DNA of 64,000 bases from Calvatia gigantea (Eukaryota > Basidiomycota > Agaricomycetes > Agaricales > Lycoperdaceae): positions 992,001 through 1,056,000 of the forward strand of contig JACAAK010000008.1 in NCBI GenBank assembly GCA_025093985.1, read 5' to 3'. How positions within the stretch are numbered: position 1 is the first letter of the stretch; every line of letters starts with the position of its first letter. This document shows positions 46,605 through 58,300 of the stretch, one piece after another. Under the pieces are notes generated by a model, which made no database searches, was not told the DNA's origin, and saw nothing but the letters and a program-made list of their open reading frames with translations. Both the position numbers and the translations under genes were made by a program.

Positions 46605-46675
46605 GTAGATCATATCGAAATCATATTGATTTCAAAAAGTGTAAAGTGTGTCGTATTGAAGACTACACTTTTTGG
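46605..46675. repeat. Short inverted-repeat element, copy A
   Basis: Contains CAAAAAGTGTA (46633-46643) paired with TACACTTTTTG (46664-46674) around a 20 nt loop. Its reverse complement resembles the segment at 47455-47550. Confidence 0.6.
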
Positions 46676-46999
46676 ATTTAACACGAGATTGTATAACCAG
46701 TGTCGCATCAACTCGTCGGCGCAGTGTTTGGTATCGAAGACGCCAATAACCGGAGCGATGTGTAATTAGGCAAACGTGACAATGCATGTGTGACGTTACG
46801 TGACTAGTTGACCACATTGTGTACCCAATGCCCGATGCACCATGCAGGGTCCGACATGGAAACCATTGTAGACCGTTTTGAAAGAACAGTGAGGGCGCCT
46901 CGAGATAAATACCGCGCACTAACTGACCCACCCACCTTAACGCTACCCTCACTTAACCATTTTCCCCATAATTCGCGCTATAATACTGTCGCCTCAATA

Positions 47000-47167
47000 A
47001 TGGACTCGTTTTCTGACTTCGAAAGCCTCATCCTCTCTGAGCCGGTTGACCGTCCCGGATATTCACCACCGCCTAATATCGATCGATATCTTTCGCTGAC
47101 TCCTGTTCCATTGGATACGGAGCGCTATGGTGCTGGCACGCCTGATGTGTGGTGTGTGATATCCTAG
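47000..47167 (+). CDS. Mating pheromone precursor 2 (CaaX: CVIS)
   Basis: 55 residues, from ATG at 47000 (MDSFSDFESL) to TAG at 47165-47167, ending TPDVWCVIS. The C-terminal Cys-Val-Ile-Ser is a CaaX farnesylation box. An ER dipeptide 14 residues before the end (TERYGAGTPDVWC) matches the usual processing/charge motif preceding the mature peptide in homobasidiomycete pheromones. A longer frame upstream (from 46808) is rejected because the MDSF start and length fit the family and match pheromone 1. The gene is divergent from receptor 2 and lies between two inverted copies of a short repeat. Confidence 0.9.
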   Translation: MDSFSDFESLILSEPVDRPGYSPPPNIDRYLSLTPVPLDTERYGAGTPDVWCVIS

Positions 47168-48514
47168 TCTGAGATGGTTAGTTGAAGTAATGGCAAGTCT
47201 CCTCAACCTGGGCTGATTATCGCATACTGACTGTTAGCCAGATTTCCCGAAATACTTGCTGTTGGCCATTACAGCCTCCCTGCTGAGACATCTACCCATC
47301 CAACTTCCTCACCCATCTCGTCCCTTTTTTATTTTTTTATTTATTCCTGTAGTTGACATGTAGCGTTACACAACCTGTAAAGTAGTCGCGCCGCTCACTT
47401 GTAAAGGACCCAGATACCCCCTGACTAGGACTTAAACACTGCACTGATAAGTCGATATGACACTGGTTATATTGATGTTGTATTGAATTAAAAAGGTGTA
47501 TTCTTCAATACAACCTGCCCTTCACTTTTCAAGTCGATGTCATATTGATGAGCTGTTATGACTTCTTATTCTAGCATTATCCTTTCTTGAACTTATTCCC
47601 TTTCCTGTCCCTTCTTTATTTAATGTCCTTATATGTACAATTAGTTTGCTTCTTCAATTGCCCTCTTTTGTCTCTTCAGACTCGCCATCATTCCCCTCCC
47701 TACCCGATATAGTGTTGTGTTCCCTTATGGTCAATTCTTTCCCTATATGGTGTATGTTCAACACATACGCATATCCTTTGTCCCTTATCTTTCTTCCGAC
47801 TTATCTAGTATAAGTAGCTAGTTAGATACTCATTGTAGTAGACAGTTTGAACTGGCTACCAGCCTCTTACCTTACCACAATCCTCTTGCCTGAACTAAGG
47901 CTTCGTCTACAAAGAGACCCGCCTTTGTTCTTGACCGACTATATATAAAGACAAGTCCCTGAGTGGATCCCCTTTATATATAGATCCCCGCGTTAACTCA
48001 ATTGGGAGTAAGTCTGTATAGACGCCCATTGACAAAACAACCTCAAGGTGAGTGTGCACGTAACATGAGCTGCACCACATCGACTCGTCGGCGCAGTGCA
48101 AAGGTACCCCAATCCTAGTTTGGTGCATGTCCAAAGCTCGAGTGGCAAGCTCGGTAGGTCAGCCGTGGACTCTTCACGGTTGGTGTTGAGTCCACGTTCT
48201 GCATTTGGTGCTCCGTCCGCCGGTCGTCCTCAGTCGTCGCTCCAAGCACATCAGGAAGTTTAAGTATACGTTCCCGGGTCTTTGCCGGAAGAGGTCTACA
48301 GTGGGATTTCTGGTACAACGCATGTAAAACTGGGTCAATGACAAATCACATCTGGTAATTCTGAATACAACAATGGTGGTGGGATTATACATGGGTATGC
48401 TACAAAGTTGGACAACCTACACATGTCATGAAAAGGTGAGACGATTGGTCCAATTAATTGAGACCTAAGGAACTCAGGAATACGCTCTACAGTGCACGTG
48501 GAGGACGTACAGAA
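47168..48514. other. AT-rich intergenic region inside the mating-type locus
   Basis: No gene supported. It contains a near-perfect hairpin at 47477-47514 and a 21 bp word at 48078-48098 that is also present, with one mismatch, at 46706-46726. Confidence 0.5.
47455..47550. repeat. Short inverted-repeat element, copy B
   Basis: GTTGTATTGAA (47477-47487) and TTCAATACAAC (47504-47514) form an 11 bp stem with a 16 nt loop. The right arm region (AAAAAGGTGTATTCTTCAATAC) resembles the reverse complement of copy A near 46652-46674. Confidence 0.6.
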
Positions 48515-48763
48515 TTAGCACCCATGTGCGAGAGTTCTACGATCGCGGGGCTTCGGATTTTGGTCATCTTTTTGAAGCGAGGTCAGTTCGACTGTCACGT
48601 AAGATGACGAGTTCCAGACGCACATGATGGCACACCATATTGCGGGCCGCCACGGAGAGTCTTCGTCAAATGGTACGCCCTCGAAGGACCCGGGAGGGTC
48701 AGTTTCTTTCTCGCCAACCAGACCAGCGGCGTCGGTTAAGGAGAGCGAGATAAAATAATCCAT
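48515..48763 (-). CDS. Candidate pheromone precursor 3 without a stop after its CaaX-like motif
   Basis: The minus-strand frame from 48763 starts MDYFISLSLT and at residues 29-47 reads GVPFDEDSPWRPAIWCAIM, paralleling GVPVDEDQPEGYYGITCVIA of precursor 1. A CaaX-like CAIM falls at residues 44-47, exactly the length expected of a precursor. The next codon is TGC rather than a stop, so the frame runs on for 35 more residues and ends in Cys. Options: stop loss (inactive pheromone gene), or a 3' intron using the GTGCGT donor right there. It is placed divergently from receptor 3, as expected for a pheromone/receptor pair. Confidence 0.5.
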   Translation of the reverse strand: MDYFISLSLTDAAGLVGEKETDPPGSFEGVPFDEDSPWRPAIWCAIMCVWNSSSYVTVELTSLQKDDQNPKPRDRRTLAHGC

Positions 48764-49118
48764 GCCAGATGAATTTGGTGAGAAGGCGAACAGGGATTAG
48801 AAAAATATCAGAGGTACATTGAGTGGTTTTTATGTTCACACTGAGAACAATGACCGTATTAGGGAGGAAATAGGCATGGATCCATGGTGGCCAGGAGCTT
48901 GTTGGGGGTGCCCGACACTGTGGACAATGTAGGTGATGCGTCACGCAATCCATTGTGACATCTCAAAGCTCCCCTTCGTCCTCAAGCAAACGCTTTGGAT
49001 GTCCGCCCATTGTTACGTGGTTCAATAGCGCAATCGACTATCATAAAGAGACAATGTATCGTCGGCGTCCTCTGTTTTTTTCCCTCGTACTCCCCACTTC
49101 ATTTTTGTTTTTGCAGTC

Positions 49119-50929
49119 ATGTTTTCGCGTGACCCTGTTTTTCCTCTATATCCCGTTTGTGCATGCGTCGGTTTCGTCCTGTGTCTCGTCCCGTTACCGT
49201 GGCATATTCAGGCGTGGAACTCAGGAACCTGTGCATTTATGATATGGACAGCACTGGAATGTCTGATCCTCTTTATTAACTCTCTCATCTGGGCAGGAAA
49301 TGTTGCCAATCCAACCCCAGTCTGGTGTGATATTGGTTCGTCCCCCTATCTCTTTTGTGAAACCTATGTTTACATCTTCCCAGCCAGCAAATTTATTGTT
49401 GGAGCCTCTGTCGGAATACCCGCTGCAATTTTATGCATTAGTAGGCGTCTGTACACTTTGACCCACATGCAGACAGCGTCCCTCACACGCAACGATGTAA
49501 GTCATTGTGCATTCGCATTATTCAACATTTTCTGACTCCCGCTTTCAGAAGCGTCGGATGGTGTTGGCGGATTTGGCAATCGCCGCAGGAATCCCTTTTG
49601 TGATCATGTCCCTTCGTGCGTACCTTTTATTGACCTTCATTTTATCCAACTAAAATGCGTCCAGATTATATCATCCAGCCTCATCGATTTGATATCATTG
49701 AAGACATTGGATGTTACCCGGCTATATTTAACGCTGTCCCAGCGTACTTCCTATATTCAATGTGGCCCATTGTGCTTGGAGTTATTTCTTTCGGCTACTC
49801 AGGTGTGTATGAAACGGAATAGCATCAAAGCAACAGCTAATAGGCCTACAGCTGCGACAATTCGATCCTTCTGGTTGCGACGCGCCCAATTCATGCAGCT
49901 CGTAGCTTCCCATCCTTCCATGAGTGTCGGTCGCTATTTCTGTCTCCTGGCACTGGCTTTGGTAGACATGACGTTCACTGTCCCCCTCGGGCTTGTTACG
50001 ATCGTCCACGGTGTCAAGAGGGGTCTTTCACCTTGGGTCTCTTGGGAGGACACCCATTACAATTTCTCCCGCGTAGTGTTATACCGTGCCCCCATTTGGC
50101 ACAACAACCAGTTATTGCGCTTCGGAGTTGAATTTACGAGGTGGCTCCCCGTATTCTGCGCCTTTGTCTTCTTCGCTCTGTTCGGCTTCGCGTCGGAGGC
50201 CCGCAAGACCTACGTAAACGCTCTCCGAACAATCATAAAATCTATTTATCCAATTCAAAGTCAAGAAAAGGAAAAACTCAAGGAAATGATGGGCAATTAC
50301 AAGTCTGACATTAGCCAGTGAGTGACCATCGCGGCTTTCATCCGTACCTAGGCTCACTATCGAGCAGGGGGCTCAAACCTTTGAAACTTGCTGGCAGGGT
50401 GAATACTTCGGTCGCTAAGTTTCCTCCAATCTCCGCCCCTGTTTTAGTCGCGTCGTCCAATCCTTCTGTCCATGCCCTCATTGTCCGCCCTCCAACTAAG
50501 TCCGCAAGTCAAGCCTCCCAGCTCCATACAATTGAGAGTAGAACTACTGCCGATCCCTCTGACACCTCCAGCATCTCCACCTCAATCTATGCTCAGTCTT
50601 GTGACCTCATGCCCTCCTATCGGTCCTGCATTATTAGTCCTGTTTCCCGAACAACGCAAATTAGCGATGAACCACCCCAGCTCCCCAAAATTTCCCTCTC
50701 GCCACCGCTGTCGACGTCCCCACCACCCTCACCCGCTTCTTCCGTTCCAGAATCCGTTGGTTTTGTGTTCTACAAGTCGCCGGCTTGGCCTGGATGTTTA
50801 CCGAGCCCTGTGCATCATCGCCCGTTTTGTGGCCCTAGTGTATATCCAGTGTCACGACCGTATCCCAACACGCAGCAGGGGATTGCGGTTACTATCCATC
50901 GACAGGCTTCGGTGGATGATATTGTCTAA
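49119..50929 (+). CDS. STE3: STE3-like pheromone receptor 3 (long tail)
   Basis: Starts at 49119 with MFSRDPVFPLYPVCACVGFVL, then PLPWHIQAWNSGT, INSLIWAGN and PVWCDI. Further exons: SKFIVGASVGIPAAILCISRRLY, KRRMVLADLAIAAGIPFVIMSL, DYIIQPHRFDIIEDIGCYPA, and the last helices with LSPWVSWEDTHYNFSRV. Introns obey GT-AG. The long Ser/Pro-rich cytoplasmic tail (about 50327-50929) contains SSNPSVHALI and ends GIAVTIHRQASVDDIV-TAA, matching the tail of receptor 2. The tail frame is joined by an intron using the acceptor near 50365. Intact as far as visible. Function: plasma-membrane receptor for farnesylated pheromone. Confidence 0.9.
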
Positions 50930-51341
50930 TGCCTCCTGCCGGGTGCCGAAACTCTGACCTCCCCGATACCCCTCACGAGACCTTCACGAGATGTGCATAT
51001 CATGACTGTGTTCGCTTTTCCTTTCTGCAATTAATCTTTTTCAATACCCGCTTTTGTTTCGTTCGCGTCACATCATTATGCTGTAGCATTATCTGTTGTT
51101 CGGGCTAGTGATAATACCCTTTCTTTATTCTGCCCATTCCTTGACGTTCATTGTATTTTTATGGCTTGGAATGGAAGTAGGAATTTTTGGGACATGATCG
51201 CTTACCTATACAACATCCGTCAGCTTGGTCCTCAAGGTGCGACGCATAAACCTTACTGGCTTCGAACTCCTAATAGATGGATACAGCTCATTTGCCACTA
51301 AGTATAATCTCGACCGAGGTAACCTGAAACGGCGTGGAAAG
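50930..51341. other. Intergenic, no gene seen
   Basis: Separates the receptor 3 terminator region from the convergent minus-strand gene that ends at 51342. T-rich stretches consistent with 3' ends are present but not individually assignable. Confidence 0.4.
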
Positions 51342-52224
51342 TCAACTCAATAAATCATCTAAGAAATCTTGCATGTCCGTTTTTGGATCTTTCGGTGGTG
51401 CATCAGTCGGCAATGCAGGTGCTTCTATCACCTTGGCATCCGCTGTAAGGTAGTCATCAGACTTCGGACTGGTCGGCTATATGCAGTTTGACATGCCTTG
51501 GCGATCCCTAGCCTGAGGTATTGGGTGCTTTCGCAGTTTTTCTGATTTTGCGCGGAAGCGATCTTTCAAATCTACCGCCGAAAGGTAAGCGGCGGTCTTT
51601 AAACAGGGACACATTCGGACGAACCCCTCGTAGCTTCCGCTGCAGCCTTTTCACGAGCCATCGATTCAAGCTCTTCGTCCCACTCTAGTGTATGAACCTT
51701 CCCCTTCTTCTGTGCAACTTGTTGTCTACCTGTTCTCGTTCCTGATGTGACATGGTCTAAGGTATGATCTATGTCGTCTTCGTCTTCTTCTTGTCCGACA
51801 GGTCCAACCCCTGATGAGGCACCTTTCTCGTCAGATAAACGCTGGCGTCCCAAGAAACTTGACAAGTCAACTTCGGGCTCCACGATTTGTTCTCCTATCA
51901 TCTCTAATTAGTGTATGGTACGCGCGGGGTGGTGTACAATATCACACCGTCCGACCCTAGTTCAGGTTCAGGTTCGGCATACCGATCTGCATTCGTGCCA
52001 AGTTGTCTCCGGGAGTACTTTGCTGCACGAGCTGCGGCTTCTTCTTCTTCTTCCTCTTCGTCTGGTTTTTCGCCTTCAAGGACCAGGCGCTCGTGGAATT
52101 CTGCAGGACGACCTCCGCCGCGTCTGCCGCGTGCTCTGAGGTATTTGCCGAGTCCACCCCTCGAGCGGCCGCGCCCCCGACCTCGTCCGGTAGATGCAGA
52201 CACTGTTGATGATTCACTCGACAT
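51342..52224 (-). CDS. RG-rich acidic protein of unknown function
   Basis: The minus-strand start MSSESSTVSA at 52224 is followed by an Arg/Gly-rich segment (TGRGRGRGRSRGGLGKYLRARG), RPAEFHERLVLEGE and an acidic Glu run. Exon 1 is 52224-51948 and exon 2 is 51903-51625 (WDEELESMAREKAAAEATR). A third exon from 51571 continues DLKDRFRAKSEKLRKHPIP, and the likely end is DMQDFLDDLLS-TGA at 51342; a further small intron near 51480 is needed. If intron 2 is not spliced, the frame ends at 51599. The RGG-like tract suggests RNA binding; I do not recognise the family by name. Confidence 0.6.
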
Positions 52225-53150
52225 AGTTTCCTGGTACTGAGGTATGAATGTTCGAACCAAAGAAGAGATGCTTCAGAGTTCTGACGAAGGCCTTTAGCGT
52301 CAACCCTGCAGATTAGATTACCGGTAATGTTTGCGGCGGGGGGTGGTGCCAAACAAGATGATCTAATCTTAGAACTTCACTGTGATCATTCAAACGTTCA
52401 TGATGGACGTCAGAACGAACGTATGTTGACTATCACAAACTCACTGGTTATATTCTAGCGTTCGTGAGACCTGTTTTATTGACATCCCACTGTTGAGGGG
52501 GCAAATGTGGACGCGCAAGTTCAAAGGATACACTTGGCACCCGCGCTTAGTATCTGAGTTAACCTTTCTCTCAGCGAGAATTGGAAATTTAGGATGTGTT
52601 TGAGGGGAATCGCGGGAGAAGAACAACTTAAGACAAGGGATTGATGGTCAATGTCTGCCTTGGCGTTGGGAACTTCTAAAGCCTTTGGGAGTGGACTAAC
52701 TCATGCTGATTCAATACGAGCTCAGAGACACGAGGACGTGTCAAGGAAGGGCCATGATGTTGGAGGCACGGAAGATTAATTCCACGCGAGCGGAACGTTG
52801 ATGTGCCCTTTCATTCTGGATGAACCGCAGATCCAAAGATTAGAACACGGGACGAGGTACTGTGACAACAACCAGGTCTACCTTTGTGACGCCCTACAAC
52901 GAAGTGTGATCGCACACGGATTGTCACCAACAAAAAGAATTTCCGGCGGTTTAGCTGGGGCGTTACGTCCTAGACGAATCATCCTTGACCCAGGCTGGTA
53001 TTCTATGTGACTGCGTTGCCGACACCGCCCCAAGGAGCAAGCTCAGAGCCGGTGGTGGAGCCAGGGGAGAGAGTCAGCTTACATAAGTCAGTAGAGAGGT
53101 GTGTACTGGAAGGTTAGGGTTTCTGTTCTTCCTCTGACTTCTCATCGACG
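52225..53150. other. Intergenic between divergent genes
   Basis: No gene supported; a 70-codon plus frame at 52798 looks random. It presumably holds promoters of both flanking genes. Confidence 0.4.
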
Positions 53151-54244
53151 ATGGAGACACTCAACCTCAACACCCTCGCAAATTCCCTCCCAACGGCACA
53201 GAAGAAAGCAGAACAAGAACTCCTGAATAATTTCAGAGGTATCCCCTTTTTGCAGATATCAGAACAATTTCGCTGACTTTTCAAAAGCTGCGGCCCTCAG
53301 CATAACCACACTCTATCGTTCGTCGCGTCAGAATGCCAAGCGCGCCTACAATTCTGGATATGCTGCTGCATGCCAGGATCTTTTAACGATGATCCAGCAG
53401 GGAGTTTCTGTGGGTGGGCTGGGGCCTACAGCATCGGATTCATCGCTTGATGCAGATAACGATGGCATGACAATTGGTCGGGTTATGGACTGGATAGAAG
53501 CTCGGCTTGAGGCCATCAAGACTCAGGAGGAAGAGGAGGATGAAGAAGAGGAACGGGAAAGGGAAAGAGAGCGCACCCGGTCAACGCCCTCGGCACCACC
53601 AAACCCTAACAAACCTGCTGTTCCAGTCCCCCCTTCCTCAAACATTGTATGCACTGTCATGTACTCTACGGTTGTAACGTTGGTTAACCCATCTTCTGCA
53701 GCCACCCAGTTCTTCCCTTCCTACCCCGAGTTCACCAGTGACAACTGCCAACAACCTGCCTGAGCCCACCTCGCCATCACCGCCCCTTCACCCTACTAAC
53801 ATGCTACGACCCACGCAACGCAGCAAATCCCGCACAGCACCAAAAGGAGAGGCACCCCCTACCTACCTCAGCTCCCCGGCAATTTCCCCTGCATCGGTTT
53901 TTAGCTTCGTCCCGGAAGCGGTAACACCCATTAATACCCCTAATTCCTTCGCTGAGATGCCAATTATCCCTACTGTGGGCACCAAGCGCCGCCATGCTAT
54001 GATGATGATGCTTGACGCTACTACTGCCCCAACCACTCCCGGCAACACACCCACCCAGCCTTCACCCATGGGTAGCTCACTCGTATCCCAATCCGGTCAC
54101 TCAAGTTCTGGTCGCCGAAGGACGAAGAGCACCCGGGGACAACAGCAGTTGCAGAACCAGAATATCAATGTCATGCAACCGCCTCCTGAAGCGATGGATA
54201 CAGAAGATGATGGCCGGGAACGAAAGCGTGTCGCAAGACGTTGA
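53151..54244 (+). CDS. Conserved-looking basidiomycete protein of unknown function
   Basis: Three exons (53151-53238, 53288-53646, 53702-54244) give 329 residues. The N-terminal ~100 residues look folded and helical (SITTLYRSSRQNAKRAYNSG, CQDLLTMIQQGVS, TIGRVMDWIEARLEAIK), followed by an acidic/basic EEEEDEEEERERERER stretch. The rest is a low-complexity Pro/Ser/Thr tail with a possible nuclear localisation signal near the C-terminus (GRERKRVARR). I do not recognise a named family. Exon junctions are all in phase, which supports the model. Confidence 0.7.
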
Positions 54245-55350
54245 GTCAGCGTCTAGCCCACGTCTTACTCGCTCTTTTTCAGTCGCTTCTGTTTTCGCAC
54301 TCCTATCATTATTAGTTTAGCTTCCTGGCTTTACTTTTCAATTGATCTTCACTCATCCTTCCTCTGCTCCTCCCACTTTTTCAATGTATAAACCCCAACA
54401 AGTACTTCATCTGCAGTAGTCTAGTCATCACAAGTTCCAGCATATGCTACGTATGTCTCAAGAACCTTTTGTCATACCCCGCTTTTGTGCTTACATACCC
54501 TTCTTTGAACCCCACTTTCCTTTGTTTTCCCAATCAATCCTCACGTAACGCACCAGCTCCAAACATCATGTAATATCGTCTCCGATAATGCCTTCCAATG
54601 ATGTACATTACTCCCATTAGTGACGAATAGACATCAACCACCGGAGGTCCCCCATGTAATACGATTTTAGCTACACTCGCATCCTGCTCGGGTCGTGATT
54701 AACCACGACGGGTGTTCGACCTTGGGCGTCTCTTTAAATAAATGGCGCTAAAAATAGGGCTGTGTCCTAAAAGATAAGATAATCTCAAGATCTAGGATCG
54801 TCTGATTGGATGCGTTTTGGGCGGCCTTCTGCCCAAACGGTAGACGAAGTAGACACAGCCGGAACGGCTTTTGGACTGAGCATTATTACCTGTGGTTGAG
54901 CATGAATGTTCTGAGAGCTTCCTAACGCGACGGCGTGTGTTGTCTGGAATCCTGCGCTCAACCACAGCACCGTGACACGAGACATCTTGTTGTCCACTCT
55001 CCACATTCTCCGGGCACTCCATCACGCCATCTGGCATCCAAGAATGAAGATCACCAAAACCTTGTTCAGCGTTATGTACACCTCCGAAAGGACTTACTCG
55101 ATTCAGCACAATGATTCAACGAGGTGCACCATAATCCAGAGTCCAGACCTAGAGGGGAAGGCTTTAACAGCTCTCTTGGCATCCTGGCTTTCGCCCTGCA
55201 TTCGCGAGGGAACCGTGTTGCGAAGCTATTGTATTCTGTCGGGATAATCTATACATACATAATCTATACAAAAGCCAAATTATCTTTATACGAGAATCAG
55301 TATTCCTGGGAATAACGGAGAACCGTCGTTTAGGAATCCAGTGTCGACCG
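54245..55350. other. Intergenic, no supported gene
   Basis: Two overlapping minus-strand frames (54785-55109) of up to 105 codons exist but show no domain or splice logic. The region lies between two convergent genes. Confidence 0.4.
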
Positions 55351-58300
55351 TCAGTGCTCTACCGCAACATTCCCGACAGCCGCTAAACGTTCCAAAACCT
55401 TAACAACGACGTTCCCGGCCCTACCATCCTCCTTCACCTCGTCAGACTCGAGGTACTCCTGATTTTCAACAGGAGGGACCATGGGTTCGCCTTCTTCGAG
55501 GTCGAGCTTCCACCGAGCATCAGTCCCTCGTTTGCTGGTGCTGACCGTGATACACTCTGCATCTGCTCCCTCAATCTCGTTCATCCTCCTCAACAACGGT
55601 TCATCCGAGCTGATCACAAGAACAAAATTGACTTCAGTTGCAAGGCCACGAGCCTCATCGACCCGAGCAAAAATTGGCGACGTGGGAATAACGGGAGAGC
55701 TGGGGGAGTTTAATGCGCCAAAAATATCCGGTGAAGTAACCCATTGGTTCGACCGAACAGCAGCAGAAGAGCTGGCGGGTCCTCCTGGCTGCAATATAGC
55801 GCCCACTGCGGTGGACCTTGAAATGTTCCCAGGAAGGACAAGGAAGGAGTTTTTGCCCGGGATGATACGTAAGCCATAGCGTTCCCCGAGGCTATCGAAA
55901 ATGTGATTTTGAGCTTCTGCTGCTTGTCTTCTAGCCCACTGTCGATCAGCGGTATTTGCTTGGGGGTCTCCGGTCCAGTAACGCCAGATTATCGAAGCTT
56001 CCCTCTCTTCAACAATAGACCCAGGTGTACGTTCGGTGAACTGACGAGATGTAAGTGGCCGACGGTTTCTGCAAGCAGAGTTACTCACGTAATTCAATAT
56101 CTCCACACAGCTACTCTTCCACGTCAAATTAGTGTTCGCAACCAGGTTGATCCATTCCCCAGCGTATCCAGGAGTAGAGTTTCTTCCGGGTTTTGTTTTA
56201 ATGTAACACCCGTTCTCCGCCCTGCAGAATGATCAGACCCTAGGGTTTAACGTACCGTTAAATAGTACTTACACAATCCCAATGCTCGGAACCTTCTCTG
56301 CAACACGGTCCAATACGTTTTTAATTGGCAGCCCACTGAGGAGCCAGACGTCATTTCCCTTATCCTCTGCAAGGTTCTTCAACACTTGTAGAGGTTCTTC
56401 GGGAATCTTAAATTCTCCATTCAGGTACGCTTGGAGACCTTTGCGGGTGAGGTCTCTTCTCCACAAAGTACCTTCAAAGTCGACAAGAATGAGGCATCGT
56501 TGGGAATGCTTGTATCTAATGTCGAAAACGTGAGTTGTCACAAATCACAGCGTGGACTACAATTTACATACTGGGGAAGGACGCGGGTTAGATTCAGCGG
56601 TGGAACGTCCTCAATGTCGTCCAGATAATGTTCAGAGTGCGCCCGGATGACTCGATTGAGGAAAGTGTTGACGAATGCTTGGGCAGTTTGTGTCGTTACG
56701 TGGTTATGTAGGTCCTACGAAAGCGTATTAGGGTAAGCTAGGAGAGGAGATATGCCCACCTACCAACCAGCGAGTTTTACTCTCCTCGGGGCTCATTGTA
56801 AGTGCAGAATATATTGCCTCTGCAGTGCCTCGGGAATCCCATGGGTTGATGGCGATACAACTCCTGAATCCGGCGTAACTATACGAGCCGGTAAACTAGA
56901 AGGACGGTTATTTCCCCTTGAGCACCTGCGACTACGTTACATACCTCGCTTAGGATCAATCCTCCTGGGACATCCTTTCCTTCTTGACACTCTACGAATT
57001 CGTGCGTCCTAAGACCCATCCCTTCCCGGAGACTGGTGACAAGAAGGGCGTCTGCAACTGTTAATAAAGCGAGGTACTGGCTGAAGGTCAGATCTTGAAC
57101 CTATCGTCACAAACACACGTCAATTCACCCGGGATCTCCTGAAGCGGAGAAGTGGATACTCACATGTAAAAAGACAACCGGTTGGTACGTTAAAGTCGAG
57201 AATCGGGAGTTAACCCGGGATACTGCGTCAGAGACTCCGCCGGCAAGTTCATTGGATTCGGTGGTTTGCAAGGCTACTTGAATCAGGACCACCTGGGCGG
57301 CCGGGTTCAATCTCAGGTGAAACTGCAGAAGTGAAGGAACTGCGAACCTTTCCCTGGAAGTCTTTATTTTTTTCCAGGAACCTTTCAAAGGCCTGAATCT
57401 TGTGCCTAACACCTTGAACTTCGTCAAGCTTGTCTCTTCCAACAACAATCTTCATGCCGGCGTAACGTTGTTTCAGTACTGACACCCACTCCACTACTTC
57501 AGGTTCTCGTCTAGGTTCACGTCAACATCGGAATCCCAACACGAACTTTAGCGCTCACCTCCTCTCTGAGAGACGCTTCACGTCGATACCCATAGGGAAA
57601 GATCCGACATCAACAAATCGTTCCCGCTCCAGAATTATGGCAGTATCCTCCTCTCCAGCCTTCACAATCGTCCTGGCTAACTGGGCTTCCGGAGTATGGT
57701 TATCCTTGAGCTCTCGTGCCTTCTCTCGCAAACTGCCAACTCGAACAAGCTCATCCACCTTGACCAAACGGCCTTCCTCTCCTTCGGGTATGCGAATACC
57801 CTTGGGCAGTGCTTCAAAGGCCAGTATCCGACTAACAGTCTGACGGAAATGACGGGCATAGTTAGGGGTCTGGAATCCGACCAGGTCCGCAGCCATAAGA
57901 CCGGAGAGGAGATCACGGCGCACAGACAAGCACCGGAAGATTTCTGACGAAGGGAAGGCAACGTGCAGGAAGAAACCGATAGGGGCAGAGGCAGGTATCT
58001 TGGGTGAGGCTCTAAGAAGTAGCGGGAGGAGCATCAGGTGGTAATCATTCACCCATACTATTCACGATGAGCCAACGAAGCTTGGGAAAAGTAAGACGAC
58101 CCACCGATATCACCGTCCTGATAATTGGCAATAATAGCGTCTGCAAAGCGCTGGTTGACAGCGACGTACTGCTTATACGAGGCGGACTCATAAAACAATT
58201 TGGTCTTGGGAGCGTCTGGGACAGCATAGTGGAGGGCGGGCCAAAGCACCTGATTGGAAATCAGCCAGGGTCGATATAGGAGAAAGGAGCCACTCAACCT

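Noticed and set aside
46808..47167. 119-codon frame containing pheromone 2
   Set aside because: The extended N-terminus has no pheromone-like features; the internal ATG at 47000 gives the family-typical MDSF start and length.
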